Assembly (NCBI GenBank): GCA_030688105.1
Contig: JAUYIV010000150.1
Coordinates: 1-9,032, forward strand
Source of the DNA: Actinomycetota bacterium
GTDB taxonomy: Bacteria > Actinomycetota > Acidimicrobiia > Spongiisociales > UBA11373
DNA length: 9,032 nucleotides
Direction of reading: 5' to 3'
Positions within the stretch are counted from its first letter, which is position 1, and every line of letters starts with the position of its first letter. Shown piece after piece: positions 1-5,746 of this stretch. A model generated the notes under the pieces. The model was given only the letters and a program-made list of their open reading frames with translations, made no database searches and was not told the DNA's origin. The position numbers and the translations under genes are program-made.

Positions 1-590
1 GCTGGCTGGGGGACATGGGCTTCTTCGACCAGACCGTGGACGACCTCGACTCACCGGCCGAGCGGTTCCAGGCAAACCCCCATGTGTCGGGTAGGGATGG
101 GGGCATGACGCTCAACCTCCACTGGTTCGCCCGGGACGGGATGACGCTCCTCGGTCGCCTCGAGGGGTTCGATGGAGGGCATGCCGTGTTCAGGGACGAC
201 CTCCACGAGAAGCTGGAGGCCGCCGACACCATGGCGGGTGAGATGTGCGCCGGCATCGACGCCTACATCAAGGAGGCCGGGATCGACGCCCCCGAGGAGG
301 AACTGCCGACCCCCCGCCACGGCTTCGAGCAACCTCAGATCGATCGTCTCGATCTGTCAGATGCCGGGATCGGCACGATCCTGTGGGCGGCCGGCCATCG
401 GTTCGACTTCGGCTGGGTCGAGCCTGCCGAACTCGACGACTTCGGCTACCCGATCCAGCGGCGGGGGATCACCAACAGGCCGGGCCTCTACTTCCTCGGC
501 CTCCATTGGATGCACACGATCGGATCCGGCCTCTTCTACGGGGTCGGTGACGATGCCCGCCACATCGCCGAACACATCGATTCGGGCTGA
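1..590 (+). CDS. Flavin-dependent monooxygenase-like oxidoreductase, C-terminal part (5' end outside the window)
   Basis: The reading frame is open from base 3, before the first ATG at 15, and runs to TGA at 588-590. The start codon and the N-terminal FAD-binding domain therefore lie left of the window. The visible ~195 residues are the end of an NAD(P)/FAD-dependent oxidoreductase of the CzcO / flavin-monooxygenase type. The segment LWAAGHRFDFGWV corresponds to the conserved late 'A-T-G-[FY]' region near the flavin. The closing stretch PGLYFLGLHWMHTIGSGLF is the typical C-terminal signature, followed by a helix with DDARHIAEHI. Such enzymes use NAD(P)H and O2 to oxygenate small organic substrates in the cytoplasm; the substrate cannot be read here. 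The same C-terminal pattern (PGLYFMGLAFQYSFGSMLF) recurs in the flavoprotein at 2508-3632, so the two are distant relatives. Family is fairly sure, specific function unknown. Confidence 0.85.
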   Translation, partial: WLGDMGFFDQTVDDLDSPAERFQANPHVSGRDGGMTLNLHWFARDGMTLLGRLEGFDGGHAVFRDDLHEKLEAADTMAGEMCAGIDAYIKEAGIDAPEEELPTPRHGFEQPQIDRLDLSDAGIGTILWAAGHRFDFGWVEPAELDDFGYPIQRRGITNRPGLYFLGLHWMHTIGSGLFYGVGDDARHIAEHIDSG

Positions 591-598
591 GGCCACTA

Positions 599-703
599 CC
601 GCATTCGGTTGATAGCTCTGCTACCTCGTCGTCGCGCCGGGTCGGGCTGGAAGCACACCTTCGACCTGTCGGCGGCGTTGAGTCGGCAGTACTGGCTCCG
701 GCC
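599..703 (-). pseudogene. Remnant of the C-terminus of a lipoprotein paralogous to the one at 5747-6958
   Basis: Read on the minus strand, this stretch encodes YCRLNAADRSKVCF and then, after a frame change, DDEVAELSTECG. The end of the lipoprotein at 5747-6958 reads YYRYGAADGSEVCFYF and then DDSPILEISTECRG, so the two halves match in order. At the DNA level 651-694 matches 5817-5860 at about 33 of 44 bases by hand count (23 of the first 26). The interval between the two matching blocks is 11 bases shorter here, which explains the frameshift. No start codon, signal peptide or upstream domain of that lipoprotein is present; the HD-GYP/LuxR gene begins on the other side. I interpret this as the decayed tail of a lost paralogue. 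A chance match is possible given the short length, but the ordered protein match in two frames argues against it. Confidence 0.6.
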
Positions 704-729
704 CCCCTGAAGAGCCGTGATGGACTCGT

Positions 730-759
730 GTGATCGTTCTGGGTGGCGGCTCCTACCCT
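730..759 (+). promoter_or_regulatory. Putative promoter of the HD-GYP/LuxR gene, leaderless
   Basis: A -10 box TACCCT at 754-759 (TAnnnT type) lies 7 bases before the GTG at 767, so transcription would start at or next to the start codon. A weak -35-like GTGATC at 730-735 sits 18 bases upstream. No Shine-Dalgarno sequence precedes the gene, which fits a leaderless mRNA as is common in actinomycetes. Read by eye only. Confidence 0.4.
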
Positions 760-766
760 TGGCCGG

Positions 767-2362
767 GTGAGCGAGAAAGGCACCAGGGAGGAGGAGGTAC
801 GAGCCGCGGAGCTTATCGCCGCCTGCTGCCTGGCGACCGACCTGGGGATGGGCTTCCCCTTCGAACATGGCCTGCACGCCACACTGATGGCACACAAGCT
901 GGCCGACCTCCTCGGCGTCGACTCCGAGACCGCGTCGCAGACCTACTACTCGTGTCTCCTCGCGTACACCGGCTGCACCACCGACGCCGACCTCAGCATC
1001 CAGATATTCGGGGGGAACCGGACCGCGAGCATCACCCCTGCCCAGTTCGGATCGAGGGTCGAGATGCTCGGCGGCGTCGTCCGCGCCCTTCCCCCTCCTG
1101 GCCTTCCGCCGCACCGGCGCCTCTACGAGATCGCACGACGACTGCCGAGGGCGGCCCGGTTCCTCGAGCCCCATTTCGTGGCACTGTGCGATGTCGCCGA
1201 GATGATGGCCGAGCGGCTCGGTCTGCCGCCCTCGATCCACCGAATGTTCGAGTACCTGACCGAGCGATGGGACGGCAAGGGGGTCCTGGGCCGAGCGAAG
1301 GGCGACGAGATCCCCCTTCCGCTTCGGATCGCCACCGTGGCCAGAGACGCCGCCTACCAGCGATTGATCGTCGGCGACGCGCAGGCCGTCGACCTGATCC
1401 GAGAACGAGCCGGCAGGGCCTTCGATCCTGAGATCGCCGACGCCTTCGTCGCCGGGGCGGCCGAGGTGCTGGCCGCCGCCGACGCCCCCGAGTCCGTCTG
1501 GGAAGCAGTCCTGAACGCCGAGCCCGGGCCCCGGTTGACCCTTCGGGCAGAGAAGATCGACCGTGCCCTGGCCGCCATGGGCGACTTCGCCGATCTGGTG
1601 TCACCGTTCCAGGCCGGGCACTCGGCCGGAGTGGCGAAGCTGTCGGTTTCCGCCGCCGAGCTGTCCGGCTTCGAAGCCGCCGACGTGGGGCGGTTGCGAC
1701 GGGCGGCGCACCTGCACGACCTGGGGCGGGTGGCGATCCATCCTCGAATCTGGCAGAAACCGGGACCACTCTCTGCCGGCGAGCTGGAGGAGGTCAGGCT
1801 GCACCCCTACTACACCGAGCGGGTCCTCTCACGCTCATCGTTCCTGTCCTCGCTGGCCGAGGTCGCCTGCGCCCATCACGAGAGGCTCGACGGAACCGGG
1901 TACCACCGCGGCGTCACGGCGCCTTCGCTGTCCCTGCCCGCCCGTCTTCTCGCCGCTGCTGACGCCTTTCATGCGATGACCGAGCCGAGGCCCCATCGAG
2001 CGGCACTGTCGGCGGAACAGGCTGCCGACGAGCTGGTCCGAGAGGCGGGCGCCGGTCGTCTGGACGCGGACATGGTTCGGGCGGTCGTGGAGGCAGCGGG
2101 GCAACCTGCCCCCCAGGTCGAGCGTCCGGCTGGGCTGACCGAGCGTGAAGCCGAGATCGTCGGCCTGTTGGCCCGTGGCCTGCAGACCAAGCAGATGGCC
2201 CGCGCCCTCCACATTTCGGTCAAGACCGCCGACCATCACATCCAGAACGCCTATCGGAAGATGGGCGTGTCCAGCCGGGCCGCCGCCACCCTGTTCGCCA
2301 TGGAGCATGGCCTGGTGTCATGGGGTGACCTCGGGAGGATCCCGGCCGCCGGTCAGCGCTGA
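767..2362 (+). CDS. Two-unit HD-GYP-like protein with C-terminal LuxR DNA-binding domain
   Basis: Predicted cytoplasmic regulator of 531 residues. Residues ~12-235 form a first HD-GYP-like unit that keeps ERWDGKG (166-172) and IPLPLRIATVARDA (182-195) but lacks the HD dyad, so it is probably non-catalytic. Residues ~263-445 form a second unit with HLHDLGR (H317, D318), a HxxxxE-region histidine in RLHPYY, and HHERLDGTGYHRG (370-382). This is close to canonical HD-GYP, but the Lys of HDxGK is Arg and the Pro of GYP is His. Residues ~457-517 are a LuxR/GerE helix-turn-helix (LTEREAEIVGLLARG ... VKTADHHIQNAYRKMGV). HD-GYP domains hydrolyse cyclic di-GMP or related nucleotides; whether this one does, or only senses a ligand, is open. 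I chose GTG 767 because a TACCCT -10 box fits a leaderless start there; GTG 743 would add eight residues. The purine tract GGGAGGAGGAGGT at 786-798 is coding, not a start signal. Confidence 0.88.
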   Translation: MSEKGTREEEVRAAELIAACCLATDLGMGFPFEHGLHATLMAHKLADLLGVDSETASQTYYSCLLAYTGCTTDADLSIQIFGGNRTASITPAQFGSRVEMLGGVVRALPPPGLPPHRRLYEIARRLPRAARFLEPHFVALCDVAEMMAERLGLPPSIHRMFEYLTERWDGKGVLGRAKGDEIPLPLRIATVARDAAYQRLIVGDAQAVDLIRERAGRAFDPEIADAFVAGAAEVLAAADAPESVWEAVLNAEPGPRLTLRAEKIDRALAAMGDFADLVSPFQAGHSAGVAKLSVSAAELSGFEAADVGRLRRAAHLHDLGRVAIHPRIWQKPGPLSAGELEEVRLHPYYTERVLSRSSFLSSLAEVACAHHERLDGTGYHRGVTAPSLSLPARLLAAADAFHAMTEPRPHRAALSAEQAADELVREAGAGRLDADMVRAVVEAAGQPAPQVERPAGLTEREAEIVGLLARGLQTKQMARALHISVKTADHHIQNAYRKMGVSSRAAATLFAMEHGLVSWGDLGRIPAAGQR

Positions 2363-2385
2363 CGCGGATCCTCGGAGCCCGGCAT

Positions 2386-2397
2386 GGGGCCGGCCCC
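2386..2397. repeat. 12-bp perfect palindrome in the gap after the HD-GYP/LuxR gene
   Basis: GGGGCCGGCCCC lies 24 bases after the stop codon, flanked by CCCGG and CGGG that could extend pairing in RNA. There is no T tract, so an intrinsic terminator is uncertain. It may simply be a GC-rich palindrome. The 145-base gap 2363-2507 otherwise holds the putative promoter and leader of the downstream flavoprotein gene. Confidence 0.35.
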
Positions 2398-2431
2398 GGG
2401 GTGCGCCAGCGGCGATGGGGAGAACTCCCGA

Positions 2432-2460
2432 TTCTCAGGGGGGGCGGCCGCCCGTAACGT
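2432..2460 (+). promoter_or_regulatory. Putative promoter of the flavoprotein monooxygenase gene
   Basis: TTCTCA at 2432-2437 (4 of 6 matches to TTGACA) and TAACGT at 2455-2460 (TAnnnT) are separated by 17 bases. This predicts a transcript starting near 2467, with about 18 bases before the upstream ORF at 2485. Assigned by eye. Confidence 0.4.
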
Positions 2461-2484
2461 CGTCCTCGGAGAGAGGAGCAAGCC

Positions 2485-2511
2485 ATGCCGGCCAGAGGTC
2501 ACGCACTTTGA
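2485..2511 (+). CDS. 8-codon upstream ORF overlapping the flavoprotein start
   Basis: The peptide is MPARGHAL. Its ATG is preceded by a strong Shine-Dalgarno-like GAGAGGAG (2471-2478) at 6 bases. Its TGA stop (2509-2511) overlaps the TTG start (2508-2510) of the flavoprotein in the arrangement TTGA. The overlap suggests translational coupling: ribosomes loaded at the good ATG end exactly where the weak TTG start lies. Alternatively a one-base sequencing or real indel separates the ATG from the main frame, and the ATG is the true start. The peptide itself shows no recognisable attenuator motif. Confidence 0.45.
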   Translation: MPARGHAL

Positions 2512-3632
2512 AGGATCAACGATTCGAGACCGTGATCATCGGGGCGGGTCAGGGCGGGCTCGCCGTTGGCTACCACCTGGCCCGACAGGACCAACGATTT
2601 GTGATCCTGGACGCGCTGCCCAGGGTGGGGGACAACTGGCGCAGGCACTACGACTCGCTGAAGCTGTACAACCCGGCGAAGCTCAACGGGCTCCCCGGGA
2701 TGTCGTTTCCGGCCCCACGATTGTCGTATCCGACGCGGGACCAGGTGGCCGACTTCCTGGCGGCCTACGCGGTGGAGTTCCGGCTCCCGGTTCGAACGGG
2801 CGTCAAGGTGGACCGCCTGTCCCGAAACGGCGACGGTTACCTCGTCACCGCCGGCGACGAACGGTTCCAGGCCGACAACGTCGTGGTGGCCACGGGCACG
2901 TTCGGTCGACCGTACGCGCCCGCGTTCGCCGGGGAACTCGACCCGGAAATCGTGCAACTGCATTCGAGCGAGTACAAGAACCCGTCGCAGCTTCGATCCG
3001 GTCCGGTGCTGGTCGTGGGTGCCGCGCACTCGGGCGCGGACATCGCCCTGGAGGTCGCGACGGCGGACCACCAGACGGTGCTGTCGGGCCGCGACACGGG
3101 CCAGGTCCCGTTCGACATCGACAGCCCGTGGATGCGGCCGTTGTGGCCTGTCCTGTCGTTCGTGGCGCGGCGGGTCCTGACGATCCGGACGCCGATAGGG
3201 CGCAAGATTCGTCCCAAGATCCGGGCGCACGGCGTCCCGCTGCTGCGGGTCAAGACCAGGGACCTCCGAGCCGCAGGTGTGGAGCGGGTGTTCGAGCGCA
3301 CCACCGGCGTGGAGGACGGCCGTCCAGTGCTCGAGGGCGGCCGCACTCTCGACGTGGCCAACGTGATCTGGTGTACCGGCTTCCGGCAGCGATTCGGGTG
3401 GATCGATCTGCCCGTGATCGACGAGGAAGGCTGGCCGCTCGAGAGGCGCGGGGTCGTCCAGTCCTCCCCTGGCCTGTACTTCATGGGATTGGCATTCCAG
3501 TACTCGTTCGGCTCGATGCTGTTCGTCGGGGTCAAGCGTGACGCGGCCTACGTTGCCCGGCAAATAGTGCGGCGGATGGCGAAGGGAGTTCGGGTCACGT
3601 CGGCGGATGCAAGCAAGACCACCGCGAGCTGA
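2508..3632 (+). CDS. NAD(P)/FAD-dependent flavoprotein monooxygenase (CzcO-like)
   Basis: A complete 374-residue enzyme. FAD-binding Rossmann motif GAGQGG at 12-17 follows the first strand (FETVIIG). VGDNWRRHYDSLKLYNP (~41-57) matches the conserved W-R-x-x-Y/W-D-S-L-x-L segment of this family. FAGELDPEIVQLHSSEY resembles the flavin-monooxygenase fingerprint FxGxxxHxxxY. The second dinucleotide motif, VVGAAHSGADIA, binds NADPH and has an Ala-His in place of the usual Gly-Asn. VIWCTGFRQRFGWI and PGLYFMGLAFQYSFG close the fold. It is expected to be a soluble oxygenase; the substrate is unknown. TTG 2508 was chosen because homologues begin a few residues before the first beta strand and no in-frame ATG or GTG lies nearby. 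AGAGG at 2494-2498 is a moderate ribosome binding site, and the start overlaps the stop of an 8-codon upstream ORF. Confidence 0.88.
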   Translation: MKDQRFETVIIGAGQGGLAVGYHLARQDQRFVILDALPRVGDNWRRHYDSLKLYNPAKLNGLPGMSFPAPRLSYPTRDQVADFLAAYAVEFRLPVRTGVKVDRLSRNGDGYLVTAGDERFQADNVVVATGTFGRPYAPAFAGELDPEIVQLHSSEYKNPSQLRSGPVLVVGAAHSGADIALEVATADHQTVLSGRDTGQVPFDIDSPWMRPLWPVLSFVARRVLTIRTPIGRKIRPKIRAHGVPLLRVKTRDLRAAGVERVFERTTGVEDGRPVLEGGRTLDVANVIWCTGFRQRFGWIDLPVIDEEGWPLERRGVVQSSPGLYFMGLAFQYSFGSMLFVGVKRDAAYVARQIVRRMAKGVRVTSADASKTTAS

Positions 3633-3700
3633 CAAGGCCCCGATCGGCGCGGGAGGACCGAGGGGTGTGGGCCATGGCGGGTCGACAAGAGCACGTGGCG

Positions 3701-3723
3701 GCCCCTGCGCTCTCCGCAGAGGC
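3701..3723 (+). terminator. Hairpin downstream of the flavoprotein gene
   Basis: The arms 3701-3709 and 3715-3723 pair at 8 of 9 positions (GCC, one C/A mismatch, CTGCG) around a 5-base loop, CTCTC. It lies 69 bases past the flavoprotein stop. No clear T run follows, so terminator function is a guess from position and pairing. Confidence 0.35.
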
Positions 3724-3774
3724 TGTGAAGTCCGGTTTCGGTCGGCAGTGAGGGACCTTTCCTACGCGAGGCAC

Positions 3775-4062
3775 TCACCCCACCAGTGCGAACAGCTGCC
3801 AGCCCTCGTCCACGCCCTTGAGGGTGTGGGTGCCGCGGTCCTCGAAGCGGAACTGTGAGCCGACGACCAGGTCCTTGACGGTGCGGGAGACGAAGACCTC
3901 GTTCGGTCCCGCCGAAGGCCATCACCCGAGTGGCGATGTGGACCCGAGACCGCCGAGGTCGTCTCCGCGCAGCTCCACCTCCCCGGTGTGGAGGCCGGCC
4001 CTCACCGGTAGGCCGGCGTTGCGCAAGGCGGGGGTCAGCTCCTGGGCGATGACGGACGCGAA
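3775..4062 (-). pseudogene. Remnant of a class III adenylate/guanylate cyclase C-terminus
   Basis: Read on the minus strand, the piece gives LPVRAGLHTGEVELRGDDLGG, then in another frame VHIATRVMA, then back in the first frame GPNEVFVSRTVKDLVVGS ... FEDRGTHTLKGVDEGWQLFALVG and a TGA at 3775-3777. This is the unmistakable end of the cyclase catalytic domain seen in actinobacterial cyclase fusion proteins (R-x-G-[LI]-H-x-G-E, V-H-x-A-x-R-V, S-x-x-[VT]-x-x-L, F-x-x-x-G-x-x-x-L-K-G). A one-base loss near 3945 and a one-base gain near 3907 cancel, but the interval contains an in-frame stop (3922-3924). Everything before the last ~95 residues, including the first metal-binding aspartate region, is missing. 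It is a pseudogene by truncation. The two indels could be either decay or read errors. Confidence 0.8.
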
Positions 4063-4069
4063 ACATCGC

Positions 4070-4086
4070 AGACACTTCGCGTGTTT
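4070..4086. repeat. Small hairpin at the edge of the cyclase remnant
   Basis: AGACAC at 4070-4075 pairs with GTGTTT at 4081-4086 (one G-T pair) around the loop TTCGC. It lies just upstream (in minus-strand sense) of the remnant and next to a larger hairpin at 4090-4116. Function unknown. Confidence 0.3.
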
Positions 4087-4089
4087 AGA

Positions 4090-4116
4090 GGGACGGCGAG
4101 GGAAAACGACCGTCCC
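4090..4116 (-). terminator. Hairpin after the sigma-operon membrane protein gene
   Basis: GGGACGG (4090-4096) and CCGTCCC (4110-4116) form a perfect 7-bp stem with a 13-base loop. In the minus-strand sense it sits 47 bases beyond the stop of the membrane-protein gene and is followed by CTCTAAACAC, not a true T run. Its position suggests a terminator of the sigma operon; the weak tail makes this uncertain. Confidence 0.4.
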
Positions 4117-4162
4117 CCGCCGTCGTCGTTCCAACCGTCCGACGCGCGGTAGCGGGCCCTCG

Positions 4163-5155
4163 TCACGGACACCACCAGTCCAGCTTCCCGGAGGCGATGA
4201 CGGCGCCCGAGGGCGAGATCACCCGCACCGACCCGACTCGCTCCCCTCTGACCAGTTCTTCGGTCAGCATTTCAAACTCGAGGCCGTGGGCTTGTGGAAA
4301 TCCCCCGGTCAGGTTGAACCGGCGCTCAGGTCCATTGGGCGGCTGAAAGATCAACGTGCTCCCTGGAGGGATCTCGACGTCTTCCCGCTGGTTCACGATC
4401 ACGAAGACTGAGGCGGCGGAAGCCCCAGGCCGGAGAAAGCCGCCAGAGAGATCGAAGTCGGCCGGGTCGATGCCCTGGAATAGGCGCTGGTAGTCGACCT
4501 CGAGCGCGTCCTCTGCCCTCTCCTCGGCAAAGGACCGGACCACGTCCCCGTCTTTGAGAGTCTCTGGCGGGGCGACGATCACGATGTCGCAACCGGTGAG
4601 ACCCTCTTCCACCACCAGGGCTCGTCCGATCCTTTCTCTCGGCACAACCGGTCGTGCCTCAACCTCGACGGGGATGTAGCGCTCCGAGTAGAGGAGCTCG
4701 CTCACCACCACGAAGACGACGTCAATTCCATCGCGCGTGACGACGGCGGTCTCAGGGACCACCGCAGCATCCAGACCCGAATAGTTGCTGAGAAACCCGA
4801 CGCCGAGGTAGGGAACCGGTGCGGGAAGATACCCTGATCCCCCCTCCGCGGGTGGTTGCTCGACAATGCCGACTGCCGCGGCCTTTTCCTGCGACTCCGT
4901 AAGTTGCCACCCACCAGTGGTCGTGGTCGCCCGACCGCGGGTGTCCTCGCCGTTCCCGAGCAGAAGGAGCGGCAGGCCGACGGCCACCGCCGCAACCACC
5001 GCCGCGGCAATCACGGTCGGCCATGGCGGGATCGAGCGGCGCCGTGCCGGGCTCGCACCGGCGGGCTGTCCAATGCGTACGTCAGGCGGGTCTGGTGCCA
5101 TCTCCATCAGGTCACGCACCAAGAGCCTGATCCTCCGGTCAATCGGTTCGGTCAT
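4163..5155 (-). CDS. Single-pass membrane protein coupled to an ECF sigma factor; possible anti-sigma factor
   Basis: 330 residues. An N-terminal ~44-residue basic, Pro-rich cytoplasmic part (with the amphipathic stretch IRLLVRDLMEMA) is followed by one transmembrane segment at ~46-66 (Ala/Val/Leu-rich), then a ~260-residue exported domain. That domain has two cysteines (in LTGCDIV and in the C-terminal WWCP) that could form a disulfide. There is no HxxxCxxC zinc anti-sigma motif and no enzyme motif I recognise. The ATG overlaps the sigma-factor stop (ATGA at 5155-5152), with a strong Shine-Dalgarno GGGAGGT 6 bases upstream inside the sigma gene, so the two are co-translated. Topology and coupling fit a membrane regulator that holds the sigma factor via its short cytoplasmic tail, with the outer domain sensing an envelope signal. 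This role is inferred from context, not from homology. Confidence 0.82.
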   Translation of the reverse strand: MTEPIDRRIRLLVRDLMEMAPDPPDVRIGQPAGASPARRRSIPPWPTVIAAAVVAAVAVGLPLLLLGNGEDTRGRATTTTGGWQLTESQEKAAAVGIVEQPPAEGGSGYLPAPVPYLGVGFLSNYSGLDAAVVPETAVVTRDGIDVVFVVVSELLYSERYIPVEVEARPVVPRERIGRALVVEEGLTGCDIVIVAPPETLKDGDVVRSFAEERAEDALEVDYQRLFQGIDPADFDLSGGFLRPGASAASVFVIVNQREDVEIPPGSTLIFQPPNGPERRFNLTGGFPQAHGLEFEMLTEELVRGERVGSVRVISPSGAVIASGKLDWWCP

Positions 5156-5607
5156 CTGAGAACCTCCCTCAGCCGCGCCCGTGCCCGGGCGAGATGCCGG
5201 CGCACCGAACCCTCGGAGATCTCAAGGGTCCCTGCGACCTGCTCCACTGTGAGATCCTCCCAATAGGTCAGCACCACCACGGCCCGCTGACGCATCGAAA
5301 GTCGGCTCACCGCTTCGAGGACGTCCAAGTCGGGCAAGGACTGCTCGCTGGTCGCCGGGACCGCGGCCCGCTGCTCCCGGACCCGACGGGACAGCGCAGA
5401 GCGGTAATGGGTCCGTGCCCGGTTAAACACGCAGCGGTACAAGTAGGCGCGGTGGTTGCCCACCCCGGACCAACTAGGCGACAAGAACGCCCTCATGACT
5501 GCATCCATCACCACGTCGGGGGCATCGAACGGCCCCACCAGCCCGGTGGCAAAGCGCACCAAGTCATCGGCGTGGCGTCTGTAGAGGTCTTCACGGGTCT
5601 CATCCAT
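5152..5607 (-). CDS. ECF RNA polymerase sigma factor, SigE-like family
   Basis: 151 residues from ATG 5607. Region 2 spans about residues 7-72 (LYRRHADDLVRFATGLVG, DAPDVVMDAVMRAF, YLYRCVFNRARTHYR), binding core polymerase and the -10 element. A short linker follows, then region 4 at about 95-149 (LSMRQRAVVVLTYWEDLTVEQVAGTL and EGSVRRHLARARARLREVL), whose helix-turn-helix reads the -35 element. The length and two-domain layout are standard for extracytoplasmic-function sigma factors. It heads an operon with a membrane protein overlapping its stop codon. The start is uncertain: GTG 5619 would add four residues, and neither start has a well-spaced ribosome binding site. No convincing promoter was found in the 139 bases upstream of ATG 5607, but an 8-bp inverted repeat lies at 5641-5687. 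Confidence 0.88.
   Translation of the reverse strand: MDETREDLYRRHADDLVRFATGLVGPFDAPDVVMDAVMRAFLSPSWSGVGNHRAYLYRCVFNRARTHYRSALSRRVREQRAAVPATSEQSLPDLDVLEAVSRLSMRQRAVVVLTYWEDLTVEQVAGTLEISEGSVRRHLARARARLREVLR
5162..5168 (-). promoter_or_regulatory. Ribosome binding site for the membrane protein, inside the sigma gene
   Basis: GGGAGGT on the minus strand, 6 bases before ATG 5155. It is the best Shine-Dalgarno in the operon and fixes the start codon. It lies within the last codons of the sigma factor. Confidence 0.75.
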
Positions 5608-5640
5608 TACGAGGGCCACACCCCTATGACACGGTCAGCA

Positions 5641-5687
5641 CCGTCTCCGGGTGACAAGGTCTTCGTTGAGGAGTTCTAAGGAGACGG
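5641..5687. repeat. 8-bp inverted repeat upstream of the ECF sigma gene
   Basis: CCGTCTCC (5641-5648) and GGAGACGG (5680-5687) are exact inverted copies with a 31-base interval, 34 bases upstream of ATG 5607. It could be a two-half-site operator or the base of a leader hairpin. The spacing of the arm centres (39 bases) is near four helical turns. No known operator is recognised. Confidence 0.4.
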
Positions 5688-5720
5688 CGTTGGATCTCCG
5701 GAGGCGCGTGACATCCTTCC

Positions 5721-5735
5721 GGGAACAAGATTCCC
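5721..5735 (-). terminator. Weak hairpin directly after the lipoprotein gene
   Basis: GGGAA and TTCCC flank a 5-base loop, 11 bases past the lipoprotein stop in the minus-strand sense. The stem is only 5 bp and no T tract follows. It may reduce read-through into the sigma operon, but support is thin. Confidence 0.25.
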
Positions 5736-5746
5736 AACCTGTCCCA

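Larger units (their letters stand above)
3633..4162. other. 530-base stretch without an intact gene
   Basis: Between the flavoprotein stop and the 3' end of the sigma-operon membrane protein I see no complete gene on either strand. The middle (3775-4062) is a cyclase remnant on the minus strand. The flanks, 3633-3774 and 4063-4162, contain only inverted repeats, listed separately. Longer open frames across the area on both strands have no recognisable protein pattern and look like chance openings in GC-rich DNA. Confidence 0.6.

Noticed and set aside
786..798. GGGAGGAGGAGGT, a very strong Shine-Dalgarno-like tract
   Set aside because: No start codon follows at a usable distance in the reading frame of the gene; the tract encodes the acidic residues REEE near the N-terminus.
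1032..1769. Long open frame on the minus strand opposite the HD-GYP/LuxR gene
   Set aside because: Arg/Pro-rich translation with no protein pattern; it is the typical mirror of a GC-rich gene in the opposite frame.
2499..3635. Long minus-strand open frame covering the whole flavoprotein gene
   Set aside because: The plus strand has clear FAD and NADP motifs throughout; the minus-strand translation has none.
3548..4075. 175-codon minus-strand frame between the flavoprotein and the sigma operon
   Set aside because: Only the short VHIATRVMA part is meaningful, as the out-of-frame piece of the cyclase remnant; the rest overlaps the flavoprotein end and is Arg/Pro-rich.
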